Positions 12,275 through 22,520 of a DNA stretch of 64,000 nucleotides are shown here, in pieces. Positions within the stretch are counted from its first letter, which is position 1. Every line of letters begins with the position of its first letter. The position numbers and the translations under genes are program-made. This DNA is from Streptomyces sp. SAI-127. Lineage in GTDB: Bacteria; Actinomycetota; Actinomycetes; Streptomycetales; Streptomycetaceae. The DNA lies in assembly GCF_029894425.1 (NCBI RefSeq), contig NZ_JARXYJ010000001.1:4526001-4590000 (forward strand), written 5' to 3'. A model generated the notes under the pieces. It saw only the letters and a list, made by a program, of their open reading frames with translations. It did no database searches and was not told the origin of the DNA.

Positions 12275-14775
12275 GCCTCCACCTCCTTGGGGGCTTCGGC
12301 GGCGAGCGTGGCCGGGCCGATGCGGACGAGGGAACCGGGCAGCACCCCGGCGTCGGAGGCGACGCCGCCGCCGGTGGAGTTCAGCGGGAGCCAGACCACG
12401 CGGTCGGGCATCTCAGTGATCTGCAACGGCAGCTCGACGACTCCGGTCTTGCCGGTCACGGCGAGGAGGTCGCCTTCCTTGACGCCCACCTCGGCGGCCG
12501 TCGCGGCCGACACACGCGCGCGTGCCGCGTGCCGGGTCCCGGCGAGCGCCTCGTCGCCCTGCTGGAGGAGACCCTGGTCGAGCAGCAGCCGATGCCCGGC
12601 CAGTACGGCCTCTCCGGCGGCGGGCCGCGGCAACTGCGCCCCGGTCTCCAGGGGGTCGGTGCCACGCGGCCCGTCCCAGGGACCGAGCCGGTCGATCTCC
12701 GCGCGCGTGGTGCGCAGATCGGGCAGGCCCAGGTGCACGTCCATGGCGTCGGCCACCATCTGCAGGACCCGTGCGTCGGTGGGCGCCAGGTTGCGGGTCA
12801 TCTGGTCGGGCTTGAGCGCGGCCTCGAAGAAGCGCACCCTGCCTTCCCAGTTGAGGAAGGTGCCGGCCTTCTCGGCGACCGCGGCCACCGGCAGGACGAC
12901 GTCCGCGAGCTCGGTGACCTCACCGGGCCGCAGTTCCAGCGACACCACGAACCCGACCTCCTGGAGCGCCTCACGCGCGCGTGCCGGATCGGGCAGGTCG
13001 GCGATCTCGACGCCCGAGACAAGCAGGGCCTGGAGCTCGCCGGATGCGGCGGCCTCGACGATCTGACCGGTGTCCCGCCCGTAGCGGTGCGGGAGATCGG
13101 CCACGCCCCAGACCGCGGCGACCTCCTCACGTGCGCGCGGGTCGGTGGCCGGACGGCCGCCCGGCAGGAGCGAGGGCAGCGCGCCCGCCTCGAGGGCGCC
13201 GCGCTCTCCGGCCCGCCGCGGAATCCACACCAGCTGCGCGCCGGTCGCGGAGGCGGCCCGTACGGCGGCGGTCAGTCCGCCCTTCGCCGCGACGAGCCGT
13301 TCACCGACGACGATCACCGCGCCCGCCGTGCGCAGCGCCTCGGCTGCCCTGCTGCCGTCGCCCTCCAGCCCGACTTCGCCGGCCAGCGCGTCCAGCCACT
13401 CGGTCTCGGTGCCGGGAGCGGCGGGCAGCAGCGTGCCGCCGGCCTTCTCCAGGCCGCGGGTGGCGTGGGTGGCGAGCGAGAAGACCTTCTGTCCGTGCTT
13501 GCGCCAGGCCTTGCGCAGCCTCAGGAAGACGCCGGGCGCCTCCTCCTCGGCCTCGAACCCGACAAGGAGGACCGCCGGTGCCTTCTCCAGAGCGGAGTAC
13601 GTGACGCCCGTACCGTCGAGGTCACGGCCGCGGCCCGCGATCCGCGCGGCCAGGAAGTCGGCCTCCTCGCTGCTGTGCACACGCGCGCGGAAGTCGATGT
13701 CGTTGGTGTCGAGCGCCACGCGCGCGAACTTGCTGTACGCGTAGGCGTCCTCGATGGTGAGGCGGCCGCCGGTGAGGACTCCCGCCCGGCCGCGCGAGGC
13801 GAGCAGTCCCTGGGCGGCGATCTGGAGGGCTTCCGGCCAGGAGGCCGGCACCAGCTCACCCTCGGGGTTGCGGACCAGCGGGTGCTCCAGCCGGTCCCGC
13901 TGCTGCGCGTACCGGAAGGCGAAGCGCCCCTTGTCGCAGATCCACTCCTCGTTGACCTCGGGGTCGTTGGCCGCGAGCTTGCGCATGACCTTGCCGCGCC
14001 GGTGGTCCGTGCGGGTGGCACAGCCGCCGGAGCAGTGCTCGCACACGCTCGGGGAGGACACCAGGTCGAAGGGGCGGGAGCGGAACCGGTACGCCGCCGA
14101 TGTCAGCGCGCCGACCGGGCAGATCTGGATGGTGTTGCCGGAGAAGTACGACTCGAAGGGGTCGCCCTCACCGGTGCCGACCTGCTGGAGCGCGCCCCGC
14201 TCGACCAGTTCGATCATGGGGTCGCCCGCGATCTGGTTGGAGAAGCGGGTGCAGCGGGCGCACAGCACGCACCGCTCGCGGTCGAGCAGCACCTGTGTGG
14301 AGATCGGGACGGGCTTCTCGTACGTCCGCTTCTTGCCCTCGAACCGGGACTCTGCCTGGCCGTGGGACATCGCCTGGTTCTGCAGGGGGCACTCGCCGCC
14401 CTTGTCGCAGACCGGGCAGTCCAGCGGGTGGTTGATGAGGAGGAGCTCCATCACACCGTGCTGGGCCTTCTCGGCCACCGGCGAGGTGAGGTGCGTCTTC
14501 ACCACCATCCCGTCGGTGCAGGTGATGGTGCAGGAGGCCATCGGCTTGCGCTGGCCCTCGACCTCGACGATGCACTGGCGGCAGGCGCCGGCCGGGTCGA
14601 GGAGGGGGTGGTCGCAGAACCGGGGGATCTCGATGCCGAGTTCTTCGGCGGCCCGGATGACCAGGGTGCCCTTGGGCACGCTGATCTCGGCGCCGTCGAT
14701 CGTCAGCGTGACGAGATCCTCCGGCGGGACCGCCGCCTCTCCCCCGCCTGCGGGAGCGTTGGTGGTCACAGTCAT
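12271..14775 (-). CDS. nuoG: NADH-quinone oxidoreductase subunit G
   Basis: An 834-residue iron-sulfur subunit of the peripheral arm. In order: a 2Fe-2S ferredoxin domain ([20 protein letters not shown]), a His-Cys3 type cluster segment, [14 protein letters not shown], the 4Fe-4S motif [10 protein letters not shown], then CEHCSGGC at the start of the molybdopterin-oxidoreductase-like domain, which in complex I lacks catalytic cofactor. The C-terminal ~100 residues form a molydopterin-dinucleotide-binding-like barrel. It overlaps nuoF by four bases. Confidence 0.97.
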   Translation of the reverse strand: MTVTTNAPAGGGEAAVPPEDLVTLTIDGAEISVPKGTLVIRAAEELGIEIPRFCDHPLLDPAGACRQCIVEVEGQRKPMASCTITCTDGMVVKTHLTSPVAEKAQHGVMELLLINHPLDCPVCDKGGECPLQNQAMSHGQAESRFEGKKRTYEKPVPISTQVLLDRERCVLCARCTRFSNQIAGDPMIELVERGALQQVGTGEGDPFESYFSGNTIQICPVGALTSAAYRFRSRPFDLVSSPSVCEHCSGGCATRTDHRRGKVMRKLAANDPEVNEEWICDKGRFAFRYAQQRDRLEHPLVRNPEGELVPASWPEALQIAAQGLLASRGRAGVLTGGRLTIEDAYAYSKFARVALDTNDIDFRARVHSSEEADFLAARIAGRGRDLDGTGVTYSALEKAPAVLLVGFEAEEEAPGVFLRLRKAWRKHGQKVFSLATHATRGLEKAGGTLLPAAPGTETEWLDALAGEVGLEGDGSRAAEALRTAGAVIVVGERLVAAKGGLTAAVRAASATGAQLVWIPRRAGERGALEAGALPSLLPGGRPATDPRAREEVAAVWGVADLPHRYGRDTGQIVEAAASGELQALLVSGVEIADLPDPARAREALQEVGFVVSLELRPGEVTELADVVLPVAAVAEKAGTFLNWEGRVRFFEAALKPDQMTRNLAPTDARVLQMVADAMDVHLGLPDLRTTRAEIDRLGPWDGPRGTDPLETGAQLPRPAAGEAVLAGHRLLLDQGLLQQGDEALAGTRHAARARVSAATAAEVGVKEGDLLAVTGKTGVVELPLQITEMPDRVVWLPLNSTGGGVASDAGVLPGSLVRIGPATLAAEAPKEVEA

Positions 14776-16119
14776 GCGTTCACCTCCGTGCGGTCGGCCC
14801 AGGCCGTCGACTTGGCCGGGTCGAAGGGGCAGCCGCGGCCCGTGATGTGCTGCTCGTACTCCTCGCGGAAGTACTTGAGCGAGGAGAAGATCGGCGAGGC
14901 GGCGCCGTCACCGAGGGCGCAGAACGACTTGCCGTTGATGTTGTCGGCGATGTCGTTCAGCTTGTCGAGGTCGGACATGACGCCCTTGCCGGCCTCGATG
15001 TCGCGCAGCAACTGCACGAGCCAGTACGTCCCTTCTCGGCACGGGGTGCACTTGCCGCAGGACTCGTGGGCGTAGAACTCGGTCCAGCGGGTGACGGCGC
15101 GCACGACACAGGTCGTCTCGTCGAAGCACTGCAGGGCCTTGGTGCCGAGCATCGAACCGGCGGCGCCGACACCCTCGTAGTCGAGGGGGACGTCGAGGTG
15201 CTCGTCGGTGAACATCGGCGTCGAGGAACCGCCGGGCGTCCAGAACTTCAGCCGGTGCCCCGGCCGCATCCCGCCGCTCATCTCAAGCAGCTGGCGGAGA
15301 GTGATGCCGAGCGGGGCCTCGAACTGGCCGGGACTGGCGACGTGGCCGCTGAGCGAGTAGAGCGTGAAGCCCGGGGACTTCTCGCTGCCCATCGACCGGA
15401 ACCATTCCTTGCCCCGGGTCAGAATCGCGGGAACCGACGCGATCGACTCCACGTTGTTCACCACAGTCCGGGCATGCATACAGGCCCGCGACCGCAGGGA
15501 AAGGGGGACGGAGCCGCGGTTGACCCCGGCGGCCTTCGAGCGAGTCGAGAAGTGCGGTCTCCTCACCGCAGATGTACGCGCCCGCGCCCGCGTGCACGGT
15601 GAGTTCGAGATCGAGGCCGCTGCCCAGGATGTTCTGTCCGAGGTAGCCGGCCGCGTAGGCCTCGCTCACGGCCGCGTGCAGCCGCCGCAGTACTGGGACG
15701 ACCTCACCACGCAGATAGATGAAGGCATGCGACGACCTGATGGCATAACACGCGATGACAATGCCCTCGATGAGGCTGTGTGGGTTCGCGAAGAGGAGCG
15801 GGATGTCCTTGCACGTCCCGGGCTCCGACTCGTCGGCGTTGACAACTAGATAGTGCGGCTTTCCATCTCCCTGCGGAATGAACTGCCATTTCATTCCGGT
15901 CGGGAATCCCGCACCACCGCGGCCGCGCAGACCGGAGTCCTTGACGTACGCGATCAGGTCGTCCGGCGACATGGCGAGCGCCTTGCGGAGCCCCTCGTAC
16001 CCCTCGTGCCTCTTGTAGACGTCCAGCGACCAGGACTTGTCCTCGTCCCAGAAGGCCGACAGCACGGGTGCCAGCAGCTTCTCGGGACTGGTGTCCTTCA
16101 GTTCGGGTGCCAAGGTCAT
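14772..16119 (-). CDS. nuoF: NADH-quinone oxidoreductase subunit F, frameshifted as written
   Basis: The NADH- and FMN-binding subunit. Visible: [16 protein letters not shown] (NADH site), [12 protein letters not shown] (FMN site) and the 4Fe-4S motif [13 protein letters not shown]. The span of 1348 bases is one more than a multiple of three. After AVAGLYACP the frame switches: the expected [16 protein letters not shown] lies in the next frame. Deleting one base in the CCGGG at 15468-15472 joins the halves into 448 residues. The break separates the nucleotide-binding part from the cluster-binding part, so the literal sequence would not give a working subunit. ATG at 16119 overlaps the nuoE stop by one base. 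Confidence 0.93.
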
Positions 16120-16991
16120 CACTCCCCCTCCTCGGCGGCGGGCCCGGCCGGGTGGGCCGGGTCGGAGGCCGACGTGTCCTGTGGCGCGTCGTGTGAGCTC
16201 AGGTGCTCCGTCGGTGACGGCTCGTGGACGGCCTTGTCGTGCGGCTCGTCGTGCGGTCCGCCGTCGCGCGGATGGACCACGCGCGCGGGTGCGGTCTCTC
16301 CCCTGGCCAGGCGGAGGCCCACCAGCGACGCGGGTCCCGCTCCGCCGCTCGCCTCGACGGCCCCCGGCCGCTCGTCGGGGAAGCCGGCGAGGATCCGCGC
16401 GGTCTCCTTGAAGGTGCACAGCGGCGCCCCGCGCGTGGGCTCCACCGGACGGCCCGCGCGCAGGTCGTCGACCATGGCCTTCGCGCTCGCCGGGGTCTGG
16501 TTGTCGAAGAACTCCCAGTTGACCATCACGACCGGCGCGAAGTCGCAGGCCGCGTTGCACTCGATGTGCTCCAGAGTGACCTTGCCGTCGTCGGTGGTCT
16601 CGCCGTTGCCGACGCCCAGGTGCTCCTGGAGCTCCGCGAAGATCGCGTCGCCGCCCATCACCGCGCAGAGGGTGTTGGTGCAGACACCCACCTGGTAGTC
16701 ACCCGAGGGCTTGCGCCGGTACATGGTGTAGAAGGTGGCCACCGCGGTCACCTCGGCCGTGGTCAGCTCCAGCACGTCCGCGCAGAACCGCATCCCGGTG
16801 CGCGTGACGTGTCCCTCCTCCGACTGCACGAGGTGCAGCAACGGCAGGAGCGCCGAGCGGGAGTCCGGGTAGCGGGCGATGATCTCGCGCGCGTCCCTCT
16901 CGAGCCTCTCTCGAACGTCGTCCGGGTACGCGGGCGCGGGCAGTTCGGGCATGCCCAGGCTGACGCCCCGCTCGGAAGAACTGGTGGTCAC
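16119..16991 (-). CDS. nuoE: NADH-quinone oxidoreductase subunit E
   Basis: A 290-residue thioredoxin-like 2Fe-2S subunit. Ligands are CTNTLC and ECNAAC in the usual spacing. The family core ends near residue 210 ([14 protein letters not shown]); a further ~80 residues rich in His, Asp, Glu and Pro form a disordered tail not found in E. coli NuoE. The GTG start at 16991 overlaps the nuoD stop codon; the open frame upstream of it is a shadow of nuoD. Confidence 0.95.
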   Translation of the reverse strand: MTTSSSERGVSLGMPELPAPAYPDDVRERLERDAREIIARYPDSRSALLPLLHLVQSEEGHVTRTGMRFCADVLELTTAEVTAVATFYTMYRRKPSGDYQVGVCTNTLCAVMGGDAIFAELQEHLGVGNGETTDDGKVTLEHIECNAACDFAPVVMVNWEFFDNQTPASAKAMVDDLRAGRPVEPTRGAPLCTFKETARILAGFPDERPGAVEASGGAGPASLVGLRLARGETAPARVVHPRDGGPHDEPHDKAVHEPSPTEHLSSHDAPQDTSASDPAHPAGPAAEEGE

Positions 16992-18310
16992 CGGTCGACG
17001 CCTCCCATCACGGGGTCGATGGACGCGACAGCGACGATGACGTCGGCGACCTGGCCGCCCTCGCACATCGCCGCCATGGCCTGAAGGTTGGTGAAGGACG
17101 GGTCGCGGAAGTGGACCCGGAAGGGGCGGGTGCCGCCGTCGGACACGGCGTGCACTCCGAGTTCGCCCTTGGGCGACTCGACGGCCGCGTACGCCTGTCC
17201 CGGCGGGACGCGGAAGCCCTCGGTGACCAGCTTGAAGTGGTGGATCAGGGCCTCCATGGAGGTGCCCATGATCTTCTTGATGTGGTCGAGGGAGTTGCCG
17301 AGCCCGTCGGGACCCAGGGCGAGCTGGGCGGGCCAGGCGATCTTCTTGTCGGCGACCATGACCGGGCCGGGCTGCAGCCGGTCCAGGCACTGCTCGACGA
17401 TCCTGAGCGACTGGCGCATCTCCTCGAGCCGGATGAGGAAGCGGCCGTAGGAGTCGCAGGTGTCGGCGGTCGGGATGTCGAACTCGTATGTGTCGTAGCC
17501 GCAGTACGGCTGTGACTTGCGCAGGTCGTGCGGCAGGCCGGTGGAGCGCAGGATCGGGCCGGTGGCACCGAGGGCCATGCAGCCCGCCAGGTCGAGGTAG
17601 CCGACGTCCTGCATACGGGCCTTGAAGATGGGGTTCCCGGTGGCGAGCTTGTCGTACTCCGGGAGGTTCTTCTTCATCTTCTTCACGAACTCGCGGATGT
17701 GGTCCACCGCGCCGGGCGGCAGGTCCTGCGCGAGTCCGCCGGGGCGGATGTACGCGTGGTTCATCCGCAGGCCCGTGATGAGCTCGTAGATGTCGAGAAT
17801 CATTTCACGATCACGGAATCCGTAGATCATGATCGTGGTGGCGCCGAGTTCCATGCCGCCGGTGGCGATGCACACCAGGTGCGAGGAGAGCCGGTTCAGC
17901 TCCATCAGGAGCACCCGGATGATCTCGGCCCGCTCGGTGATCTGGTCCTCGATGCCGAGGAGCTTCTCGACGGCGAGACAGTAGGCAGTCTCGTTGAAGA
18001 AGGACGTCAGGTAGTCCATGCGCGTCACGAACGTGGTGCCCTGCGTCCACGTGCGGAACTCGAGGTTCTTCTCGATGCCGGTGTGGAGGTAGCCGATGCC
18101 GCAGCGGGCCTCGGTGACCGTCTCGCCGTCGATCTCCAGGATCAGGCGGAGCACTCCGTGGGTGGAGGGGTGCTGGGGGCCCATGTTGACGACGATGCGC
18201 TCGTCGTCGGCGCGGGCCGCGGACTGGACGACCTCGTCCCAGTCGCCACCGGTGACCGTGTACACGGTGCCTTCGGTGGTCTCACGCGGAGTTGCGTGCT
18301 GCGTGCTCAT
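16988..18310 (-). CDS. nuoD: NADH-quinone oxidoreductase subunit D
   Basis: A 440-residue subunit that helps to form the quinone-binding cavity with NuoB; related to the large subunit of NiFe hydrogenases without the metal-binding cysteines. Conserved: [27 protein letters not shown] (with the quinone-site His), and [22 protein letters not shown] at 18310; start overlaps the nuoC stop by four bases. Confidence 0.97.
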   Translation of the reverse strand: MSTQHATPRETTEGTVYTVTGGDWDEVVQSAARADDERIVVNMGPQHPSTHGVLRLILEIDGETVTEARCGIGYLHTGIEKNLEFRTWTQGTTFVTRMDYLTSFFNETAYCLAVEKLLGIEDQITERAEIIRVLLMELNRLSSHLVCIATGGMELGATTIMIYGFRDREMILDIYELITGLRMNHAYIRPGGLAQDLPPGAVDHIREFVKKMKKNLPEYDKLATGNPIFKARMQDVGYLDLAGCMALGATGPILRSTGLPHDLRKSQPYCGYDTYEFDIPTADTCDSYGRFLIRLEEMRQSLRIVEQCLDRLQPGPVMVADKKIAWPAQLALGPDGLGNSLDHIKKIMGTSMEALIHHFKLVTEGFRVPPGQAYAAVESPKGELGVHAVSDGGTRPFRVHFRDPSFTNLQAMAAMCEGGQVADVIVAVASIDPVMGGVDR

Positions 18311-19074
18311 GAGTACGACCTCCGCTGGTCCGGAGCCGGGATCTGGGCGCCCTTGTACTCGACGGGGATGCCGCCGAGGGGGTAGTCCTTGCGCTGCGGG
18401 TGGCCCTGCCAGTCGTCCGGCATCATGATCCGCGTCAGAGCCGGGTGACCGTCGAAGACGATCCCGAAGAAGTCGTAGGTCTCGCGCTCGTGCCAGTCGT
18501 TGGTCGGATACACGGAGACCAGCGACGGGATGTGCGGGTCGGCGTCCGGCGCGCTGACCTCCAGGCGGATCAGCCGGTTGTGGGTGATCGAGCGCAGGTG
18601 GTAGACGGCGTGCAGCTCGCGGCCCTTGTCGTGGAGGTAGTGGACGCCACTGACTCCGGTGCAGAGCTCGAAGCGCAGGGCCGGGTCGTCGCGCAGGGTG
18701 CGGGCGACGCGGAGCAGGTGCTCGCGCTCGATGTGGAAGGTGATCTCGTCGCGGTCGACGACCGTCTTCTCGATCGCGTTGCCGGGGAGCAGTCCCTGCT
18801 CCTCCAGGGCGCCTTCCAACTCGTCGGCGACCTCGTCGAACCATCCGCCGTAGGGGCGGGCCGCCGGTCCCGGGAGGCGGACCGAGCGGACCAGGCCGCC
18901 GTAGCCGGAGGTGTCGCCGCCGTTGTTGGCGCCGAACATGCCGCGCTGGACGCGGATCTCCTCACCGCCGTCGCCGCGCTGGCCGGGGAGGTTGGAGGCG
19001 GCGAGATCCTTCTCGGGGTTCACCCCGTTCGACGCCCCGCCCGCGCCGTTGCTCGTGCCGTTCGCGTCGCTCAC
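18307..19074 (-). CDS. nuoC: NADH-quinone oxidoreductase subunit C
   Basis: A 255-residue 30-kDa-type subunit of the connecting module. The family signature is clear: [16 protein letters not shown] then [21 protein letters not shown]. The first ~60 residues are Gly/Asn-rich and probably disordered, an actinobacterial extension. GTG at 19074 overlaps the nuoB stop by four bases and is preferred over upstream starts lying inside nuoB. Confidence 0.96.
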   Translation of the reverse strand: MSDANGTSNGAGGASNGVNPEKDLAASNLPGQRGDGGEEIRVQRGMFGANNGGDTSGYGGLVRSVRLPGPAARPYGGWFDEVADELEGALEEQGLLPGNAIEKTVVDRDEITFHIEREHLLRVARTLRDDPALRFELCTGVSGVHYLHDKGRELHAVYHLRSITHNRLIRLEVSAPDADPHIPSLVSVYPTNDWHERETYDFFGIVFDGHPALTRIMMPDDWQGHPQRKDYPLGGIPVEYKGAQIPAPDQRRSYS

Positions 19075-19625
19075 CGCAGCAGCCCCTTCATCTCGATCGT
19101 GGGCAGGGCCTTGAGCGCCGCCTCCTCCGCCTCGCGGGCGGCCTCCTCGGCGTTCACGCCGAGCTTGGAGGACTGGATCTTCTGGTGGAGCTTGAGGATC
19201 GCGTCCATCAGCATCTCGGGCCGTGGCGGGCAGCCGGGCAGATAGATGTCGACCGGGACGATGTGGTCGACGCCCTGCACGATCGCGTAGTTGTTGAACA
19301 TGCCGCCCGAGGAGGCGCAGACCCCCATGGAGATGACCCACTTGGGGTTCGGCATCTGGTCGTAGACCTGCCTGAGCACCGGCGCCATCTTCTGGCTGAC
19401 CCGGCCTGCGACGATCATGAGGTCCGCCTGGCGGGGTGAGCCGCGGAAGACCTCCATCCCGAAGCGGGCCAGGTCGTAGCGTCCGGCGCCCGTGGTCATC
19501 ATCTCGATGGCACAGCAGGCCAGGCCGAAGGTGGCCGGGAAGACGGACGACTTACGCACCCAGCCCGCGGCCTGCTCGACGGTGGTCAGCAGGAAGCCGC
19601 TCGGCAGCTTTTCTTCGAGTCCCAT
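19071..19625 (-). CDS. nuoB: NADH-quinone oxidoreductase subunit B
   Basis: A 184-residue subunit carrying the terminal N2 4Fe-4S cluster that reduces quinone. Ligand cysteines are seen in [22 protein letters not shown] and [10 protein letters not shown]. Fourteen bases separate it from nuoA. The C-terminal 30 residues are an Ala/Glu-rich helix. Confidence 0.97.
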   Translation of the reverse strand: MGLEEKLPSGFLLTTVEQAAGWVRKSSVFPATFGLACCAIEMMTTGAGRYDLARFGMEVFRGSPRQADLMIVAGRVSQKMAPVLRQVYDQMPNPKWVISMGVCASSGGMFNNYAIVQGVDHIVPVDIYLPGCPPRPEMLMDAILKLHQKIQSSKLGVNAEEAAREAEEAALKALPTIEMKGLLR

Positions 19626-19639
19626 GAGTTAAAGGCCCC

Positions 19640-19999
19640 TCAGTCCCATTCCAGGCCGCCGCGCCGCCATACGTACGCGTACGCGACGAAGACGGTGAGC
19701 ACGAAGAGCAGCATCTCCACGAGCCCGAAAACACCCAGGGCGTCGAAGGTGACGGCCCAGGGGTAGAGGAAGACGATCTCGATGTCGAAGACGATGAAGA
19801 GCATCGCCGTCAGGTAGTACTTGATGGGGAAGCGCCCGCCGCCGGCCGGCGTGGGGGTCGGCTCGATCCCGCACTCGTAGGCCTCGAGCTTGGCCCGGTT
19901 GTACCGCTTCGGACCGATCAGCGTGGCCATGACCACGGAGAAGATCGCAAAGCCTGCCCCGAGGGCTCCCAGTACGAGGATGGGCGCATAAGCGTTCAC
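19640..19999 (-). CDS. nuoA: NADH-quinone oxidoreductase subunit A
   Basis: A 119-residue, three-helix subunit and first gene of the operon. The family loop KLEAYECGIEPTPTPAGGGRFPIKYYLTAMLFIVFDIEIVF (given here only to locate residues about 38-78) is conserved, including the acidic residues of the FDIE helix. The ATG at 19999 is followed upstream by the operon's control region. Confidence 0.97.
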   Translation of the reverse strand: MNAYAPILVLGALGAGFAIFSVVMATLIGPKRYNRAKLEAYECGIEPTPTPAGGGRFPIKYYLTAMLFIVFDIEIVFLYPWAVTFDALGVFGLVEMLLFVLTVFVAYAYVWRRGGLEWD

Positions 20000-20106
20000 C
20001 GCTCCTCGCTCCTCTCAGTCGGCACTGACTGCTGGCGATGGCATCGGACTCACACCCGACTCATACGTCCCTCTGACCTCCGTCTGCCTCGACGAAGATC
20101 GCGAAC

Positions 20107-20124
20107 ATGTGAAGCAGGTCACAA
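20107..20124. promoter_or_regulatory. Rex-type operator upstream of nuoA
   Basis: ATGTGAAGCAGGTCACAA is a near-palindrome fitting the Rex operator consensus TTGTGAAN8TTCACAA closely (TGTGA and TCACA arms with the right spacing). Rex is the NADH/NAD+-sensing repressor described in S. coelicolor. The site is 108 bases upstream of nuoA and just downstream of a candidate -10 box, a position suited to repression. Confidence 0.65.
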
Positions 20125-20139
20125 GCCCAACTGACCCGC

Positions 20140-20145
20140 ATCCTA
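20140..20145 (-). promoter_or_regulatory. Candidate -10 box of the nuo promoter
   Basis: On the minus strand the hexamer is TAGGAT, the common Streptomyces vegetative -10 sequence. No convincing -35 box is seen at 16-19 bases upstream. Transcription would start just upstream of the Rex-type site. The inverted repeat CACAAGCTTTGTG at 20181-20193 lies further upstream. Confidence 0.4.
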
Positions 20146-20733
20146 TGCCTGCCGGTCTGTGATCTGCGACACGGGGTATTGCACAAGCTTTGTGATCTCC
20201 ACCACCAGGCGAAGGATCATGAAGTCGGATCAGCGGTGATCTTCACACGAGAAGCGTCCGAGTGATCACCAGAGGTGACATTTCCGCTAGTCGGCGCAGG
20301 TCGGGAGAGGCGTCTCCATATCAAGAGACTTCTCCTGCATGCAAATTGGTGCTGGACGCGACTGCTTGGTAGTGGACCGCATTCACACCTCGGAGGGACC
20401 CGGGAGGGCGGATGTGGACGCGTGCACACATTCACGAGCGCCGGCCACCTCCGGACGCAGCCACCGCCGTAACCGTTGCGTGACCTCCGCCACACATATG
20501 AGAGGTTCCTAAGAAGGGGGCTTGGCCATCGGCCTCAACCGATGGTAGATGCGGGGCAATTAGGGCGTAACAGCGAAAGGCCATGATCACAGGCTTGATC
20601 ACGAGCGTCCGCAATGTCCGTTACGGCGTCAATAAAGAGTGAGCCGCCGGGGATTCGGGCCACCGATTGAACAACTGTGGCGCAGCACACGTTTCTTGAA
20701 GGTATGGAGGAGCCCCTGATACCAGTTGGTCTC

Positions 20734-21540
20734 ATGTCCCACACCGCTCACATACGCAGTCACCGGAAACCCCGCCGCAGCGCGACGACTTCGATCGCCG
20801 TCCGCGCTGGCGTCGCCGGTGGCGTGCTCAGCATGGCAGCGGCGGGCGCGTCGGCTTCGGCGTTCGCCGCCGAGTCGACGACGCAGACCCTCGAACTGCC
20901 CACCCTGTCGGCCGATCTGGGCAGCCAGGTCGCCGAGTCCGCCGACGCGATGCAGCAGGCAGCCGCCAACTACCAGCTGCAGGCCGAGCGCGACGCGGCC
21001 GCCGCAAAGGCCGCGAAGCAGGCCAAGGCGGACCTCGCGGAGGCCAAGAAGAAGGCTGAGGCCAAGAAGAAGGCTGAGGAAGCCCGCAGGGCCGCCGCCG
21101 AGGAAGCCGCCTCGCGCAGCACCGAGCGGGCCACGCTGTCCGCCTCGGCGAGCGCCAGCGTCTCCACGAGCTCGTCCACGGCCACCGGTTCGGCCGCGGC
21201 CGTCATCGCCTTCGTGAAGGCTCAGGTCGGTGACGCCTACGTCTCCGGCGGCACCGGCCCCAACTCCTGGGACTGCTCCGGCCTCGTCCAGGCCGCGTTC
21301 AGCCAGATCGGCGTCGACCTGCCGCGTGTCTCGCAGGACCAGTCGACCGCGGGTACCCAGGTCTCGCTGAGCAACCTCCAGCCGGGCGACATCCTGTACT
21401 GGGGCGGCGCCGGCAGCGCGTACCACGTGGCGGTGTACGTCGGCGACGGCATGTTCGTCGGCGCGCAGAACCCCTCGACGGGCGTCGCCGAGAAGCCGCT
21501 GTCCTACGACCCGCCGACCGGAGCGGTGCGGGTGCTCTGA
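20734..21540 (+). CDS. Secreted NlpC/P60 family peptidoglycan hydrolase
   Basis: A 268-residue exported protein: a basic N terminus and a signal peptide ending near SASAFAAE (cleavage about residue 46), a coiled-coil/Ala-Lys-rich region with AEAKKKAEAKKKAEEARR, a Ser-rich linker, and a C-terminal NlpC/P60 domain. The catalytic Cys is in SWDCSGLVQAAF and the His in AYHVAVYVGDG. Such enzymes cut D-Glu-DAP bonds in wall peptides. The open frame begins at 20677, but MSHTAHIRSHRKP at 20734 gives the usual signal peptide form; the ribosome site is weak at either start. A strong terminator follows. Confidence 0.88.
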   Translation: MSHTAHIRSHRKPRRSATTSIAVRAGVAGGVLSMAAAGASASAFAAESTTQTLELPTLSADLGSQVAESADAMQQAAANYQLQAERDAAAAKAAKQAKADLAEAKKKAEAKKKAEEARRAAAEEAASRSTERATLSASASASVSTSSSTATGSAAAVIAFVKAQVGDAYVSGGTGPNSWDCSGLVQAAFSQIGVDLPRVSQDQSTAGTQVSLSNLQPGDILYWGGAGSAYHVAVYVGDGMFVGAQNPSTGVAEKPLSYDPPTGAVRVL

Positions 21541-21557
21541 CACCTGAACAGCTTGAT

Positions 21558-21588
21558 GGGGCCGCAGCCGCTCGGGGGCTGCGGCCCC
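21558..21588 (+). terminator. Terminator after the NlpC/P60 gene
   Basis: An 11-bp perfect inverted repeat (GGGGCCGCAGC / GCTGCGGCCCC) with a 9-base loop begins 17 bases after the stop codon. No T run follows. Confidence 0.75.
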
Positions 21589-21691
21589 ACTGGTTCATCC
21601 AGGAGTTGCTCGCGCTTGCCCGGGGCGGGTCTGGCCGGTCTGCTCCTGGGGCTGTTCGATGTGTGCTGTTGTCATGGGCAACGGAGGGAAA

Positions 21692-21713
21692 GGAGAGGTT
21701 CCGGTGAACCTCT
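21692..21713. promoter_or_regulatory. Inverted repeat upstream of def
   Basis: GAGAGGTTC-CGGT-GAACCTCTC is a perfect 9-bp inverted repeat with a 4-base centre, 54 bases before the def start. It could be an operator or a small RNA hairpin. Its half-site GAGAGGTTC also occurs near 20497 in front of the NlpC/P60 gene. Confidence 0.5.
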
Positions 21714-21767
21714 CGGACCCACCGCCCACAGCATCCTCACCACCCACATCGAACAGGAGACACCACC

Positions 21768-22415
21768 ATGCCCAGTGTGTTCGTTCAGGGCAGGCCCACC
21801 GACTCGTATCCGCGTCTCGCCCCCGAGGCCCGGCGCGGGCAGGTCCGGCGCATCACCGAGGTCGGCGAGGAGGTGCTGCACAAGCCGTGCCGGGACGTGA
21901 CCGAGTTCGGGCCCGATCTCGCCGCGCTGATCGACGACATGTTCCTGACGATGTACATCGCGGAAGGGGCGGGCCTCGCGGCCAACCAGGTCGACGTCGG
22001 TCTGCGGCTTTTCGTCTACGACTGCCCGGACGACAACGGGGTCCGGCATGTCGGGCACATCGTCAACCCGGTGCTCGAGCAGTTCGACCCGGCCGAACGC
22101 AGGCTGCTCGACGACAGCGAGGGGTGCCTGTCGGTGCCGGGCGCCGTCATGGACGTACCGCGTCCGGACCGGGCCGTGGTCCGCGGGTTCGACAAGGACG
22201 GCGAACCGCTCGTGATCGAGGGGACCGGGTACTTCGCGCGCTGCCTGGCACACGAGACCGACCATGTGAACGGACACGTGTATCTGGACCGGCTGTCCAA
22301 GCGGGACCGCAAGGAGGCGCTGCGGCAGGTGGCGGACCGGCGGGACGAGGTGTTCGCCCGCCGGGCGGCCAACATCGAGGCGCTGAACGGCGGTCAGGGC
22401 ACCGTCAGCGCCTGA
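21768..22415 (+). CDS. def: Peptide deformylase
   Basis: A 215-residue metalloenzyme that removes the formyl group from nascent N-terminal methionine. All three family motifs are present: GAGLAANQ (67-74), EGCLSVPG (118-125, metal-binding Cys120) and HETDH (162-166, metal-binding His and catalytic Glu). The ATG at 21768 has an AGGAGA ribosome site. The protein has an extra ~20-residue N terminus and a helical tail. Confidence 0.95.
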   Translation: MPSVFVQGRPTDSYPRLAPEARRGQVRRITEVGEEVLHKPCRDVTEFGPDLAALIDDMFLTMYIAEGAGLAANQVDVGLRLFVYDCPDDNGVRHVGHIVNPVLEQFDPAERRLLDDSEGCLSVPGAVMDVPRPDRAVVRGFDKDGEPLVIEGTGYFARCLAHETDHVNGHVYLDRLSKRDRKEALRQVADRRDEVFARRAANIEALNGGQGTVSA

Positions 22416-22488
22416 GGGAGTGGACCAGCGCCCACACCGACACCGCGATGAGGATGACGAACACGGGTAACGCGACCCCTACGTCCAT
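22405..22488 (-). CDS. Possible 27-residue single-span membrane protein
   Basis: A short frame on the opposite strand encodes [18 protein letters not shown] followed by WALVHSLRR: one hydrophobic helix and a basic end, the form expected for a small inner-membrane protein with its C terminus inside. GGAGGG sits directly before the ATG, closer than ideal. It overlaps the def 3' end by 11 bases. No family is recognised; conservation in related genomes would decide. Confidence 0.35.
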   Translation of the reverse strand: MDVGVALPVFVILIAVSVWALVHSLRR

Positions 22489-22520
22489 CCCTCCACGGTG
22501 CTCCGTCCGAGGGGCTCCCG

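Larger units (their letters stand above)
20000..20733. other. Divergent intergenic region between nuoA and the NlpC/P60 gene
   Basis: No gene is seen in these 734 bases. The region is relatively AT-rich for this genome. It holds the nuo control sites, a hairpin CCATCGG-N6-CCGATGG at 20526-20545, two TGATCA palindromes 12 bases apart near 20584-20601, and the motif CATATGAGAGGTTCCTAAG near 20494. No recognisable c-di-AMP (ydaO) riboswitch was seen, although such elements precede some Streptomyces wall-hydrolase genes. Confidence 0.6.

Noticed and set aside
20490..20733. c-di-AMP (ydaO-type) riboswitch before the NlpC/P60 gene
   Set aside because: The conserved riboswitch core was not found; only a 7-bp hairpin and TGATCA palindromes are present.
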